NCBI GenBank assembly: GCA_002402135.1
Contig: NVVH01000005.1
Coordinates: forward strand, 1-5,706
Reading direction: 5' to 3'
DNA: 5,706 nucleotides
Source: Fidelibacterota bacterium
Lineage (GTDB): Bacteria; Fidelibacterota; Marinisomatia; Marinisomatales; UBA2128
This document shows, piece after piece, positions 1-5,526 of this stretch (positions within the stretch are counted from its first letter, which is position 1; each line of letters opens with the position of its first letter). The notes beneath the pieces were generated by a model, which was not told where the DNA came from, did not search any database, and was given only the letters and a program-made list of their open reading frames with translations. Made by a program: the position numbers and the translations under genes.

Positions 1-180
1 TTCTGGTAGTTTCTCTCCAGTTTCTTTTGCCTGTTTGTAAAGCTCACTACCAGGCAAAGCCATTACAGGATACGCATTCCAGGCCAAAGTACACAGTTCC
101 AGACTAAGATCTAATGTTTTCTGCATTGATTCGTGATCATCCCCAGGCAATCCAAATAAGTAATTTGCTATCACTTCAAT
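1..180 (-). other. Radical SAM (B12-binding type) C-terminal fragment fused in frame to the ALDH
   Basis: Reading 180 down to 1, the protein shows ANYLFGLPGDDHESMQKTLD, then LSLEL, then ALPGSELYKQAKETGEKLPE. The series N-Y-x-F-G-L-P-D-x-x-E-S-M-x-x-T-L-D-L followed by M-A-x-P-G-S-x-L-Y and K-L-P-E is the C-terminal half of the radical SAM barrel in B12-binding-type radical SAM proteins, often found in surface polysaccharide loci. The CxxxCxxC cluster motif would lie far N-terminal of this piece and is not present. No ALDH I know carries this after ELGGK. The fragment is open at the window edge, so its end is not seen. Identification is from remembered family pattern, not from a search. Confidence 0.75.
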
Positions 181-969
181 ATCGGCATCATCACAGACAA
201 TGACCGGGTCCTTACCTCCTAATTCCAGAGACAACTTTTTGAAATGAGGAGCAACTGCCCTACTTATTATTGCACCAGTTTTAGTGCCGCCTGTAAAGGA
301 TATTGCTTTTATTCCCGGGTGAGTTGTAATGGCTGATCCAGCTTCTGGCCCACTTCCGTGGATTATGTTCAGTACTCCATCTGGTAGTCCTGCCGACTTA
401 GAAATACGCCCTAATTCTTGCGCGGTAAAAGGAGTCAGTTCAGATGGTTTTCCAATAACACAATTACCAGTGGCTAATGCTGGAGCAATTTTCCATGAAA
501 AAAGATAGAGCGGAAGATTCCAAGGGGAAATACACCCCACTACACCAAGAGGTTCGTAATTAATCGTGTTTGAACCAAATTCTTTAGATTCAAATTTTTG
601 ACCGTTAAATTTTCTGACCATATCAGCAAAAGTATGAAAATTTGAGATGGCTCGCGGGAGATCAACCGAACGGGCAAGAGAAACTGGTTTCCCGGTATCG
701 CGTGACTCTGCTGCAGCCAAAGTATCAAAATCGGCTTCTATGCCATTAGCGATTGCATCTAGGATATCTGCACGCTCATCTACGGGCATTTGTGACCAGG
801 ATGGAAATGCTGACTGTGCTGCAATGTATGCCTCCTCGACATCATTTTTTCCAGATGCTGGTGTTCTACAATAAATTTCGCCGGTGGCCGGTTCATATAC
901 ATCTAGATATTTACCTGAAACAGGATCAGTAAACTTGCCATTAATAAAGTTTTTTATATGATCCATCAT
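1..969 (-). CDS. Aldehyde dehydrogenase (ALDH8A1 / 2-aminomuconate semialdehyde dehydrogenase-like), N-terminal half joined to a foreign C-terminus; runs off the window
   Basis: Residues 1-263 are a clear NAD(P)-dependent aldehyde dehydrogenase: FINGKF near the N-terminus, ISPWNLPLY (Asn151, oxyanion hole), GKPSE (Lys174 and Glu177, cofactor binding), SFTGGT (225-229) and LELGGKDP (Glu249, the general base). The pattern INGKF...Y-P-TGE-Y-R-P-SGK and SPWNLPLYLFSWKIAPA recalls human ALDH8A1 and bacterial 2-aminomuconate semialdehyde dehydrogenases, which act in tryptophan breakdown; the TDO and NadC neighbours fit that. From about residue 264 the sequence stops being ALDH: the expected segment with the catalytic Cys (usually 30-35 residues after ELGGK) never appears and a radical SAM-like tail follows in the same frame. 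As read, the product cannot be a working dehydrogenase. Two in-frame ATGs are possible: 969 gives an ATGA 4-bp overlap with the nadC stop, 966 gives a TGATG overlap. I prefer 969. No Shine-Dalgarno is visible, so translation probably depends on coupling to nadC. The family call is secure; the exact substrate is inference. Confidence 0.85.
   Translation of the reverse strand, partial: MMDHIKNFINGKFTDPVSGKYLDVYEPATGEIYCRTPASGKNDVEEAYIAAQSAFPSWSQMPVDERADILDAIANGIEADFDTLAAAESRDTGKPVSLARSVDLPRAISNFHTFADMVRKFNGQKFESKEFGSNTINYEPLGVVGCISPWNLPLYLFSWKIAPALATGNCVIGKPSELTPFTAQELGRISKSAGLPDGVLNIIHGSGPEAGSAITTHPGIKAISFTGGTKTGAIISRAVAPHFKKLSLELGGKDPVIVCDDADIEVIANYLFGLPGDDHESMQKTLDLSLELCTLAWNAYPVMALPGSELYKQAKETGEKLPE
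172..191 (-). other. Chimeric junction between ALDH and radical SAM reading frames
   Basis: The switch falls within codons for Asp261-Ala-Asp-Ile-Glu-Val266. 'DADIE' is plausible in both parents: ALDHs commonly have D-A-D-I/L-E/D about ten residues after ELGGK, and the radical SAM family often has A-D-I-x-V just before the N-Y-x-F-G-L-P motif. A shared stretch of perhaps 10-16 bases would allow a microhomology join that preserves frame. The exact breakpoint cannot be fixed from one sequence. Confidence 0.7.
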
Positions 970-1838
970 ACAAAATCCATTTTGATGTCTACTGCCTTAG
1001 CACCAATCGTGAGCGAGCTCATCGAAACAGCATCAATTCCTGTAACAGCATATTGTTGTAAGGATTTATAATCAATGCCACCGCTGGCTTCCACGAAAAT
1101 ATCTTCCCCCCCTCTATGCGATCTTATAATTTTAACCGCTTCTCTTACCTCCGCTGGGTCCATATTATCCAAAAGGAATCCATCAACATCGCAATCCAAA
1201 CCTCCCCGTAATTGATCAAATGTGTCTACTTCCAATTCTATTGGAATGCTGTTGCCAGATCCAGATTTAATGGTTGCGATAACCTTCTTTATACCCCCTG
1301 CAGAATGTATGTGATTATCCTTAATCAAAATGGCGGAAGACAGATCAAGGCGATGGTTCGTTCCTCCACCAACAGCAACGGCATATTTTTCAAATAACCG
1401 TAAGCCAGGAGTGGTTTTACGTGTATCTAGAAGCAAAAAACCCTCAGGCAAACCCAGATCAATACATTTTCTTGTTTCTGATGAAATCCCACAAATATGA
1501 GATAAAAGGTTTAACATAACTCTCTCGTGCAGCAAAATATCCTTGGCAGGGCCAGAAATATCCGCTATCAATGTTTTCGTGCTTACTTTTTCACCATCTC
1601 GGATATTTAATTCAACACTACAGTTTTCTGAAAAACAATAAGGTAAAACTTGCTCACCACAAAATACAAACTCTTCTGCAGCTATTACTTGGGCAACAAC
1701 ATTCCTATTTTCAGAAACAGTACTTTCGGTTGTAAGATCACCTTCGGGCATATCTTCACAGAGAAATTGATCAATCTTTTTACATACCCATATAGGGTCC
1801 AACTTCAAAACTTTTGAGAACGTAATTCGTTTGGACAT
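966..1838 (-). CDS. nadC: Nicotinate-nucleotide pyrophosphorylase, carboxylating (quinolinate phosphoribosyltransferase)
   Basis: Converts quinolinate and PRPP to nicotinate mononucleotide, CO2 and pyrophosphate, the entry step to NAD from either the aspartate or the kynurenine route; cytoplasmic. At 290 residues it has normal family length. Visible motifs are EGDLT (32-36), LHERVMLNLLSHICGIS (103-119), DTRKTTPGLR (138-147, substrate and PRPP phosphate contacts), K151, GGGTNHRLDL (157-166), IKDNH (172-176), ELEVD (201-205), FLLDNM (221-226) and ASGGID (251-256). All expected active-site positions appear intact. The ATG overlaps the SDR stop by one base (TGATG), and its own TGA overlaps the next ATG, so it is translationally coupled on both sides. 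Its place behind TDO suggests a dedicated copy for tryptophan-derived quinolinate; whether nadA/nadB exist elsewhere cannot be seen. The homologous ModD of molybdate operons is an unlikely alternative. Confidence 0.95.
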   Translation of the reverse strand: MSKRITFSKVLKLDPIWVCKKIDQFLCEDMPEGDLTTESTVSENRNVVAQVIAAEEFVFCGEQVLPYCFSENCSVELNIRDGEKVSTKTLIADISGPAKDILLHERVMLNLLSHICGISSETRKCIDLGLPEGFLLLDTRKTTPGLRLFEKYAVAVGGGTNHRLDLSSAILIKDNHIHSAGGIKKVIATIKSGSGNSIPIELEVDTFDQLRGGLDCDVDGFLLDNMDPAEVREAVKIIRSHRGGEDIFVEASGGIDYKSLQQYAVTGIDAVSMSSLTIGAKAVDIKMDFV

Positions 1839-2614
1839 CAGACACCAAAACGCCCGCCATCAATGGAGAAATCTGCACCATTTATATAGCTGGCAGCATT
1901 CGAAGCCAAGAATGCAACAGCAGATGCGATTTCATTCGGTTGCCCGATGTGGCGAAGGGATGTTTTATTTGCTGTTTGCTCTACCATTTCGTCATAAGAA
2001 ATACCCGCAATATCAGCCCTAGTTTCCAGCAGTTCTTTTAATCGCACTGTACTGATGTAACCTGGCAAAATGTTGTTGACAGTTATGCTGTCTGAACCCA
2101 ATTCTAATGCCAATGTTTTCGCCCATTGGGCCACTGCCCCCCGAATAGTATTTGACACACCTAATCCGGGGATTACTTGACGAACTGATGTAGAGATTAT
2201 ATTAATAATACGTCCATAGCCCAATTCCTTCATCCCGGGGACAACCACTTGTGCCAACAATTGATTAGCAATAACATGTCGACGAAAAGCAATAATAAAT
2301 TCATCTGTTTTGGCCTCTATAAGTGGACCACCAGGTGGGCCTCCGGTGTTATTCATCAAAATGTGAACCGAGCCTGACTTAGCTAATAGATCCAATGTTT
2401 TTCGTTTTAGATCATCAGGGTCATTAAAATCCGCACATATATAGCTGTGCCCGCTTCCAGCTAATTCTCTTGTTATGTTGTCGAGCTTTCCCTCATTGCG
2501 AGCAGCCAAAATTATAGTAGCTCCTCGCTCTGCCATCAATTCAGCACAGGCTTTGCCAATTCCATCAGTGCTGCCGCACACTAAGGCACGTTTTCCTTCC
2601 AAGCTCAAATTCAT
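1838..2614 (-). CDS. Short-chain dehydrogenase/reductase with non-canonical active site
   Basis: A 258-residue Rossmann-fold SDR of classical length. The dinucleotide-binding turn is CGSTDGIG (13-20), followed by ADFND (61-65), NNTGGPPGG (88-96, where most SDRs have NNAG), GRIINIISTS (134-143), LPGYI (183-187) and a C-terminal NGADFSIDGGR. The catalytic tetrad is unusual: by alignment with classical SDRs, Ser141 is kept, but the Tyr of YxxxK is Ser154, the Lys is Arg158 (VSNTIRGAV), and the usual Asn is His113. I recall a widespread SDR subfamily with the same S-N-x-x-R signature, often labelled 3-oxoacyl-ACP reductase by default, so this is probably a subfamily trait, not decay. It starts 3 bp after TDO stops, with only a weak AAAGA-like ribosome site, and overlaps nadC by one base. 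That placement suggests a role in the kynurenine pathway or its side products; the substrate is unknown, and I would not call it fabG. Confidence 0.88.
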   Translation of the reverse strand: MNLSLEGKRALVCGSTDGIGKACAELMAERGATIILAARNEGKLDNITRELAGSGHSYICADFNDPDDLKRKTLDLLAKSGSVHILMNNTGGPPGGPLIEAKTDEFIIAFRRHVIANQLLAQVVVPGMKELGYGRIINIISTSVRQVIPGLGVSNTIRGAVAQWAKTLALELGSDSITVNNILPGYISTVRLKELLETRADIAGISYDEMVEQTANKTSLRHIGQPNEIASAVAFLASNAASYINGADFSIDGGRFGV

Positions 2615-2617
2615 TAA

Positions 2618-3712
2618 TCATCTTTCATTATAATAAAATCCCAGATTACGTAAGATATTGTCGGGCAATTGGGGTAGCGCTGACCGCGGTATAAGGAAAG
2701 TAGTCAAATGTGCAATGTCTTCAAAAACGCGATGGCGTTCTGCTGTCTCTTTCAAATATGAAAATCCTGTTGAACCGCCAGTGCCTATTTTCCTCCCAAT
2801 CATTCTGGTAACCATTAAAGCATGACGATAGCGCCATGTTGTCAGTAACTCATCCATATCCACTAACCTGCTTAATAATTTATAAGGATTATGTAAAATA
2901 GGGCGATCACGGTATAACAAAATAAGGAGTGCTGCTTTTGTGGCACTGTATGATAGTCGGCGTTCTTTATTGTCCACCAATTCTTTGTACTTATCTTCAT
3001 CAAATAATGCGTCAAACATAGATTCTGTCTTTTCATATGCTTGCAGATGGACATTCTTTTCTTTTTTTGAAAGACGATCATTCTCTTTAATGTGTTTCCT
3101 ATCGCTATTCAGCATAATGCTCACAGCTATTCGGTACTGTTTCCAAAAGTTGAAGTCCTTGAATTCCAAAAAAGGTGTACGCTCTAACCATTTTTCAACT
3201 AATTCAAATAATGATGGCGCTTTTTCTACTTCTTCAATTAATTTTTTATGTTCATCCGTTATATAAGATTTGTAACTACTACCTTCATAGGCATATCTAC
3301 TGCTTTCTTCCAAACCAAGTTTGTTTTCTAACAACCTAAACTGTACGCTTTGAAAACCCGATGCAGGAATGAGGAGATCCCGGAAGTCTAAAAAGTCCAT
3401 GGGAGTCATTGTTTCCAATACTTGTATCTGATCTATAAGAATTTTCTGAATTTCTATAATACGATCTAGGCGGCTCGTGGAGATTCCTATATGTGATTCA
3501 CGTACTTTTTTTCTATCAAACGCATCAATAATAGAGTCTAATTCATAAAGGATTTGCTTAAACCACAATTCGTATATCTGATGGATTATAATAAAAAGCA
3601 TTTCCTCGTGCGCACTCTCACCAAGCTCTTTACTTAAAAGTTTTTGGCTATTTAAAATTTTATCTAACTGCAGATAATCGTGGTAATATTGAGGGGAGTC
3701 TGGCTTTTTCAT
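2618..3712 (-). CDS. kynA: Tryptophan 2,3-dioxygenase
   Basis: Haem enzyme that inserts O2 into L-tryptophan to give N-formylkynurenine, the first committed step of the kynurenine pathway; cytoplasmic homotetramer in known members. The 364-residue product shows the family's motifs in order: YHDYLQLDKIL (10-20), MLFIIIHQIYELWFKQ (38-53, with Phe40 and the distal His44), DFRDLLIPASGFQS (109-122; Phe107, Arg111 and Ser118 contact substrate), WRYRHALMVTRMIG (293-306, with His297 as proximal haem ligand), GTGGSTGFSYL (310-320, substrate amine/carboxylate loop) and LTTFLIPRSALPQLP. All key residues are present. Phe107 instead of Tyr and the extra length (many bacterial TDOs have about 280-300 residues) make it closer to the animal/Bacteroidota type. 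The ATG has no evident Shine-Dalgarno. It is first in a four-gene unit preceded by the only sizeable gap, so the operon promoter should lie at 3713-3814 or slightly upstream. Confidence 0.96.
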   Translation of the reverse strand: MKKPDSPQYYHDYLQLDKILNSQKLLSKELGESAHEEMLFIIIHQIYELWFKQILYELDSIIDAFDRKKVRESHIGISTSRLDRIIEIQKILIDQIQVLETMTPMDFLDFRDLLIPASGFQSVQFRLLENKLGLEESSRYAYEGSSYKSYITDEHKKLIEEVEKAPSLFELVEKWLERTPFLEFKDFNFWKQYRIAVSIMLNSDRKHIKENDRLSKKEKNVHLQAYEKTESMFDALFDEDKYKELVDNKERRLSYSATKAALLILLYRDRPILHNPYKLLSRLVDMDELLTTWRYRHALMVTRMIGRKIGTGGSTGFSYLKETAERHRVFEDIAHLTTFLIPRSALPQLPDNILRNLGFYYNER

Positions 3713-3814
3713 ATAATGAAAATTACATCACATATAAGGTGAAACATATAATCTTATGTAGATTTCCTCGATTTAGCCGTGGTCTTTTTTATCTCTTGCG
3801 TTGCATGGTGCAGG
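3713..3814 (-). promoter_or_regulatory. Probable promoter/leader of the kynurenine operon with a TTATATG direct repeat
   Basis: This 102-bp gap separates the DUF481 stop from the TDO start and is the only place for an operon-specific promoter. On the minus strand TTATATG occurs twice with a 14-bp period (3751-3745 and 3737-3731), the second ending 18 bp before the ATG, within a very AT-rich stretch. ACATA...TATGT around 3759-3744 also forms a short interrupted palindrome. These could be a -10-like element or an operator for a tryptophan/kynurenine-responsive regulator, but I cannot point to a convincing -35/-10 pair or a Bacteroidota-type TAnnTTTG box. No intrinsic terminator for the DUF481 gene is evident here. 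Confidence 0.35.
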
Positions 3815-4522
3815 TTAAAAAATGATTTTAAAACCAATGTTTACTTCATTGTCCCACTTCTTTACGTTTCCCGGGGGTTTTGAGTTGTAACTATCTTCTA
3901 CAGTTAAATTAATGGTAAGCCATTTTAGTGTTGTAGGTAGTGTAATGGCTGCATTATGCTCAAGAAGATAGCTTGATAAATCGCCATGGATGGGTTTGAA
4001 GAAAAACATAGAGTTGAAAGTTACACCCGATGAAAATGTTTTTTTATACTTAGGTCTAAATGACCATCTAAAGTGTGTTGTTCCAACTTCATTTACATAA
4101 TCCTCTAATTCATAAATTGCTGCTCCGCTGATAGAAAATCCATGACCTAATGCCCATTTTAAACCCGCTCCCATCTCCATCCGAGATTCTAAGCCAGCGG
4201 TTGAATCATATTCCCAACTTGTCAGCAGAAAAGGAGAGATTTTCTGGTGTGCCATAATATCGAAGAAGATAGACGCCTCACCTTCGTTTTGATAGAGGCT
4301 ATCATTTAATGTCCCGCGGGCATGAGAGAGAGAGATCCGAAGTTCTGTGTCTTTAAGTAACACTGTACCTATCTGGAGATCTCCTTCACGTTCGAATGCA
4401 GCAGATGCAGAATATTCCGATTGTTCGGTATTACCACTTATCAGCGACCAAGAACCGGCAACAGAATTTTTCCAGAAACCTGTACCACATAATGAATCAA
4501 ATCCAAGCGATACCACGAGCAA
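3815..4522 (-). CDS. DUF481-family outer-membrane beta-barrel protein (YdiY-like), start uncertain
   Basis: The product resembles the DUF481 'salt-induced outer membrane protein' family: SLISGNTEQSEYSASAAF followed by EREG near the mature N-terminus (family G-N-T signature), alternating polar/aromatic strands throughout, then EDSYNSKPPGNVKKWDNEV and a C-terminal FKIIF ending in Phe, as expected for Bam-assembled barrels. Function in the family is poorly known. The hydrophobic FLLLLVVSLGFDSLCG segment ahead of the barrel looks like a signal peptide. No ATG exists in frame between the fliG stop and that segment. I chose TTG at 4522 (235 residues), 10 bp after a GGGAGAGG ribosome-site-like sequence, but this start cuts into the signal peptide and leaves no basic N-region. 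CTG at 4546 would give SGRGFLLLLVVSLGF, a better signal peptide, and is one substitution from ATG. The frame stays open back to 4762, but that part overlaps fliG and is not coding. The gene has neither a clear flagellar nor kynurenine connection. Confidence 0.72.
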   Translation of the reverse strand: MLVVSLGFDSLCGTGFWKNSVAGSWSLISGNTEQSEYSASAAFEREGDLQIGTVLLKDTELRISLSHARGTLNDSLYQNEGEASIFFDIMAHQKISPFLLTSWEYDSTAGLESRMEMGAGLKWALGHGFSISGAAIYELEDYVNEVGTTHFRWSFRPKYKKTFSSGVTFNSMFFFKPIHGDLSSYLLEHNAAITLPTTLKWLTINLTVEDSYNSKPPGNVKKWDNEVNIGFKIIF

Positions 4523-4561
4523 TAAAAGAAAACCTCTCCCGCTCAGGTGAACCGGGAGAGG
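4521..4561 (-). terminator. Intrinsic terminator after fliG
   Basis: Read on the minus strand, CCTCTCCCG (4561-4553), an 11-base loop, then CGGGAGAGG (4541-4533) form a perfect 9-bp GC-rich stem followed at once by TTTTCTTTTATT (4532-4521). It begins 28 bp past the fliG stop codon, a normal place for transcript termination. On the plus strand the stem is not followed by a T-run, so it is directional. The 3' arm GGGAGAGG is also the only Shine-Dalgarno-like sequence ahead of the DUF481 gene. A further GGAGAG (4567-4562) sits just before the stem and could compete for the CTCTCC arm. Confidence 0.82.
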
Positions 4562-4589
4562 CTCTCCATAGCTGAAATTTGGTTGGATT

Positions 4590-5516
4590 CTATTCCACCA
4601 TTTCCCCGCCACCCAGAAGATCCTCCAAACTGAAACGACCATCTTTTTCCATCTGTCTGGCTGCTGTGACAATACTCTTTTGTGCCATATCAATATCCCT
4701 TTTAGCAACAGACCCTTCCACGGGTTCAAACATGGCCTGTTTTTTCTGCGGGAGATTTTCAATTACTCTATCCACAATAGCTTGATCAAGCCCTTTTAAC
4801 GCCATTGAAATAGTATCCAATTCTACTGAATTCATTAAATCTCTAAGGAGATTGTCTGGAAATTGAAAGATATCATCAAAGGAAAGATGGTACTTCTTAA
4901 TCTCCTTCAGCAAATCAGGAGACTCCCTTCCGATTGCTTCCAAATATTTTGCTTCCTCTGCAGGGCTCATTGAGCTGAGTAACTCTGCCACATCTTTTCC
5001 ACCGCCTCTTGAAAAGTCTACACCCCTGGGAAGAAAATGGGATTTTTCTTCCAATTGCGAAGCAATGTTGACCACTCCCTCAAGCGGGATTTCATGTAAT
5101 GCTCCCATCTCCAATAGAACACGACCCGTATTTTCTGGAGGAAGTCTATCCAGAACAAAACCGCGTTGTTCGGTATCTACCTGAGCTAGCGCCAATGCAA
5201 TAATTCGAGGCTCTTCCACCTCTACTAACGCTAACAGTCGTTCATCTGGCATCCCATCTAGGAATTGGAATGGGCGCTTAGAATCTCCATCCCCTTCACT
5301 AAATTTCTTAGAAAGGAAAGATAGGTAAAACTCATCAACTACCTGTTTTTTTACAGGTGTTGAAACTGCCCCCATTTCACGTATCCGTGTACGTATTTTT
5401 TTTATATCTGTCTCGTGAATACCCTTGACAAGTTTAACAGCCAAACTTTCACCTAAAATGGTAAATAGTATAGCTACTTTGTCTAAACCAGAAAGTGTAT
5501 TGTAATCTGTAATCAT
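4590..5516 (-). CDS. fliG: Flagellar motor switch protein FliG
   Basis: FliG sits on the cytoplasmic face of the MS-ring, binds FliF by its N-domain, and contacts the stator through its C-domain to produce torque and switch rotation. The 308-residue product shows LSGLDKVAILFTILGE (8-23, FliG_N), EEPRIIALALAQVD (101-114, the EHPQ-type motif of the middle domain, here EEPR), GGGKDVAELLSSM (171-183) and IKKYHLSFDDIFQFPDNLL (206-224), then MALKG (238-242) and ENLPQKKQ in FliG_C. It is about 25-35 residues shorter than typical; most of the loss is the helix linking the N and middle domains, near residues 72-85. Several charged torque-helix positions differ: DDRSIQR of E. coli aligns to PDNLLRD. 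I chose ATG 5516 because LSGL..AIL begins just after it in FliGs and AGG lies about 10 bp upstream; the frame is open to 5693, but that part overlaps the fliF tail. An intrinsic terminator follows, and fliH does not. Confidence 0.92.
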   Translation of the reverse strand: MITDYNTLSGLDKVAILFTILGESLAVKLVKGIHETDIKKIRTRIREMGAVSTPVKKQVVDEFYLSFLSKKFSEGDGDSKRPFQFLDGMPDERLLALVEVEEPRIIALALAQVDTEQRGFVLDRLPPENTGRVLLEMGALHEIPLEGVVNIASQLEEKSHFLPRGVDFSRGGGKDVAELLSSMSPAEEAKYLEAIGRESPDLLKEIKKYHLSFDDIFQFPDNLLRDLMNSVELDTISMALKGLDQAIVDRVIENLPQKKQAMFEPVEGSVAKRDIDMAQKSIVTAARQMEKDGRFSLEDLLGGGEMVE

Positions 5517-5526
5517 CTCTAAGTAC

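Noticed and set aside
540..874. Open frames opposite or within the ALDH (540-728 minus, 647-874 plus)
   Set aside because: The ALDH frame contains continuous conserved motifs here, so these are shadows.
966..1838. ModD (molybdenum-operon homologue) instead of NadC
   Set aside because: All quinolinate phosphoribosyltransferase motifs are present and the neighbours are tryptophan/kynurenine genes, not molybdate transporters.
2872..3266. Alternative reading frames inside the TDO gene on both strands (2872-3081 minus, 2940-3266 plus)
   Set aside because: TDO motifs run intact through this region in the main frame; the alternatives have no recognisable motif and are AT-rich shadow frames.
3761..3800. 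Plus-strand T-run at 3785-3790 as a terminator
   Set aside because: No stable GC-rich stem precedes it, and no plus-strand gene needs terminating.
4543..4569. Eight-codon ATG mini-ORF (MESLSRFT, stop TGA) inside the terminator as a leader peptide
   Set aside because: No regulatory amino-acid run and no own ribosome site at proper spacing; it is explained by the stem sequence. It is only of interest as a possible frameshifted start of the DUF481 gene.
4523..4762. Upstream extension of the DUF481 frame to an ATG at 4762
   Set aside because: It overlaps the FliG C-terminal coding region by about 170 bp and crosses the terminator hairpin; the residues resemble no signal peptide or barrel.
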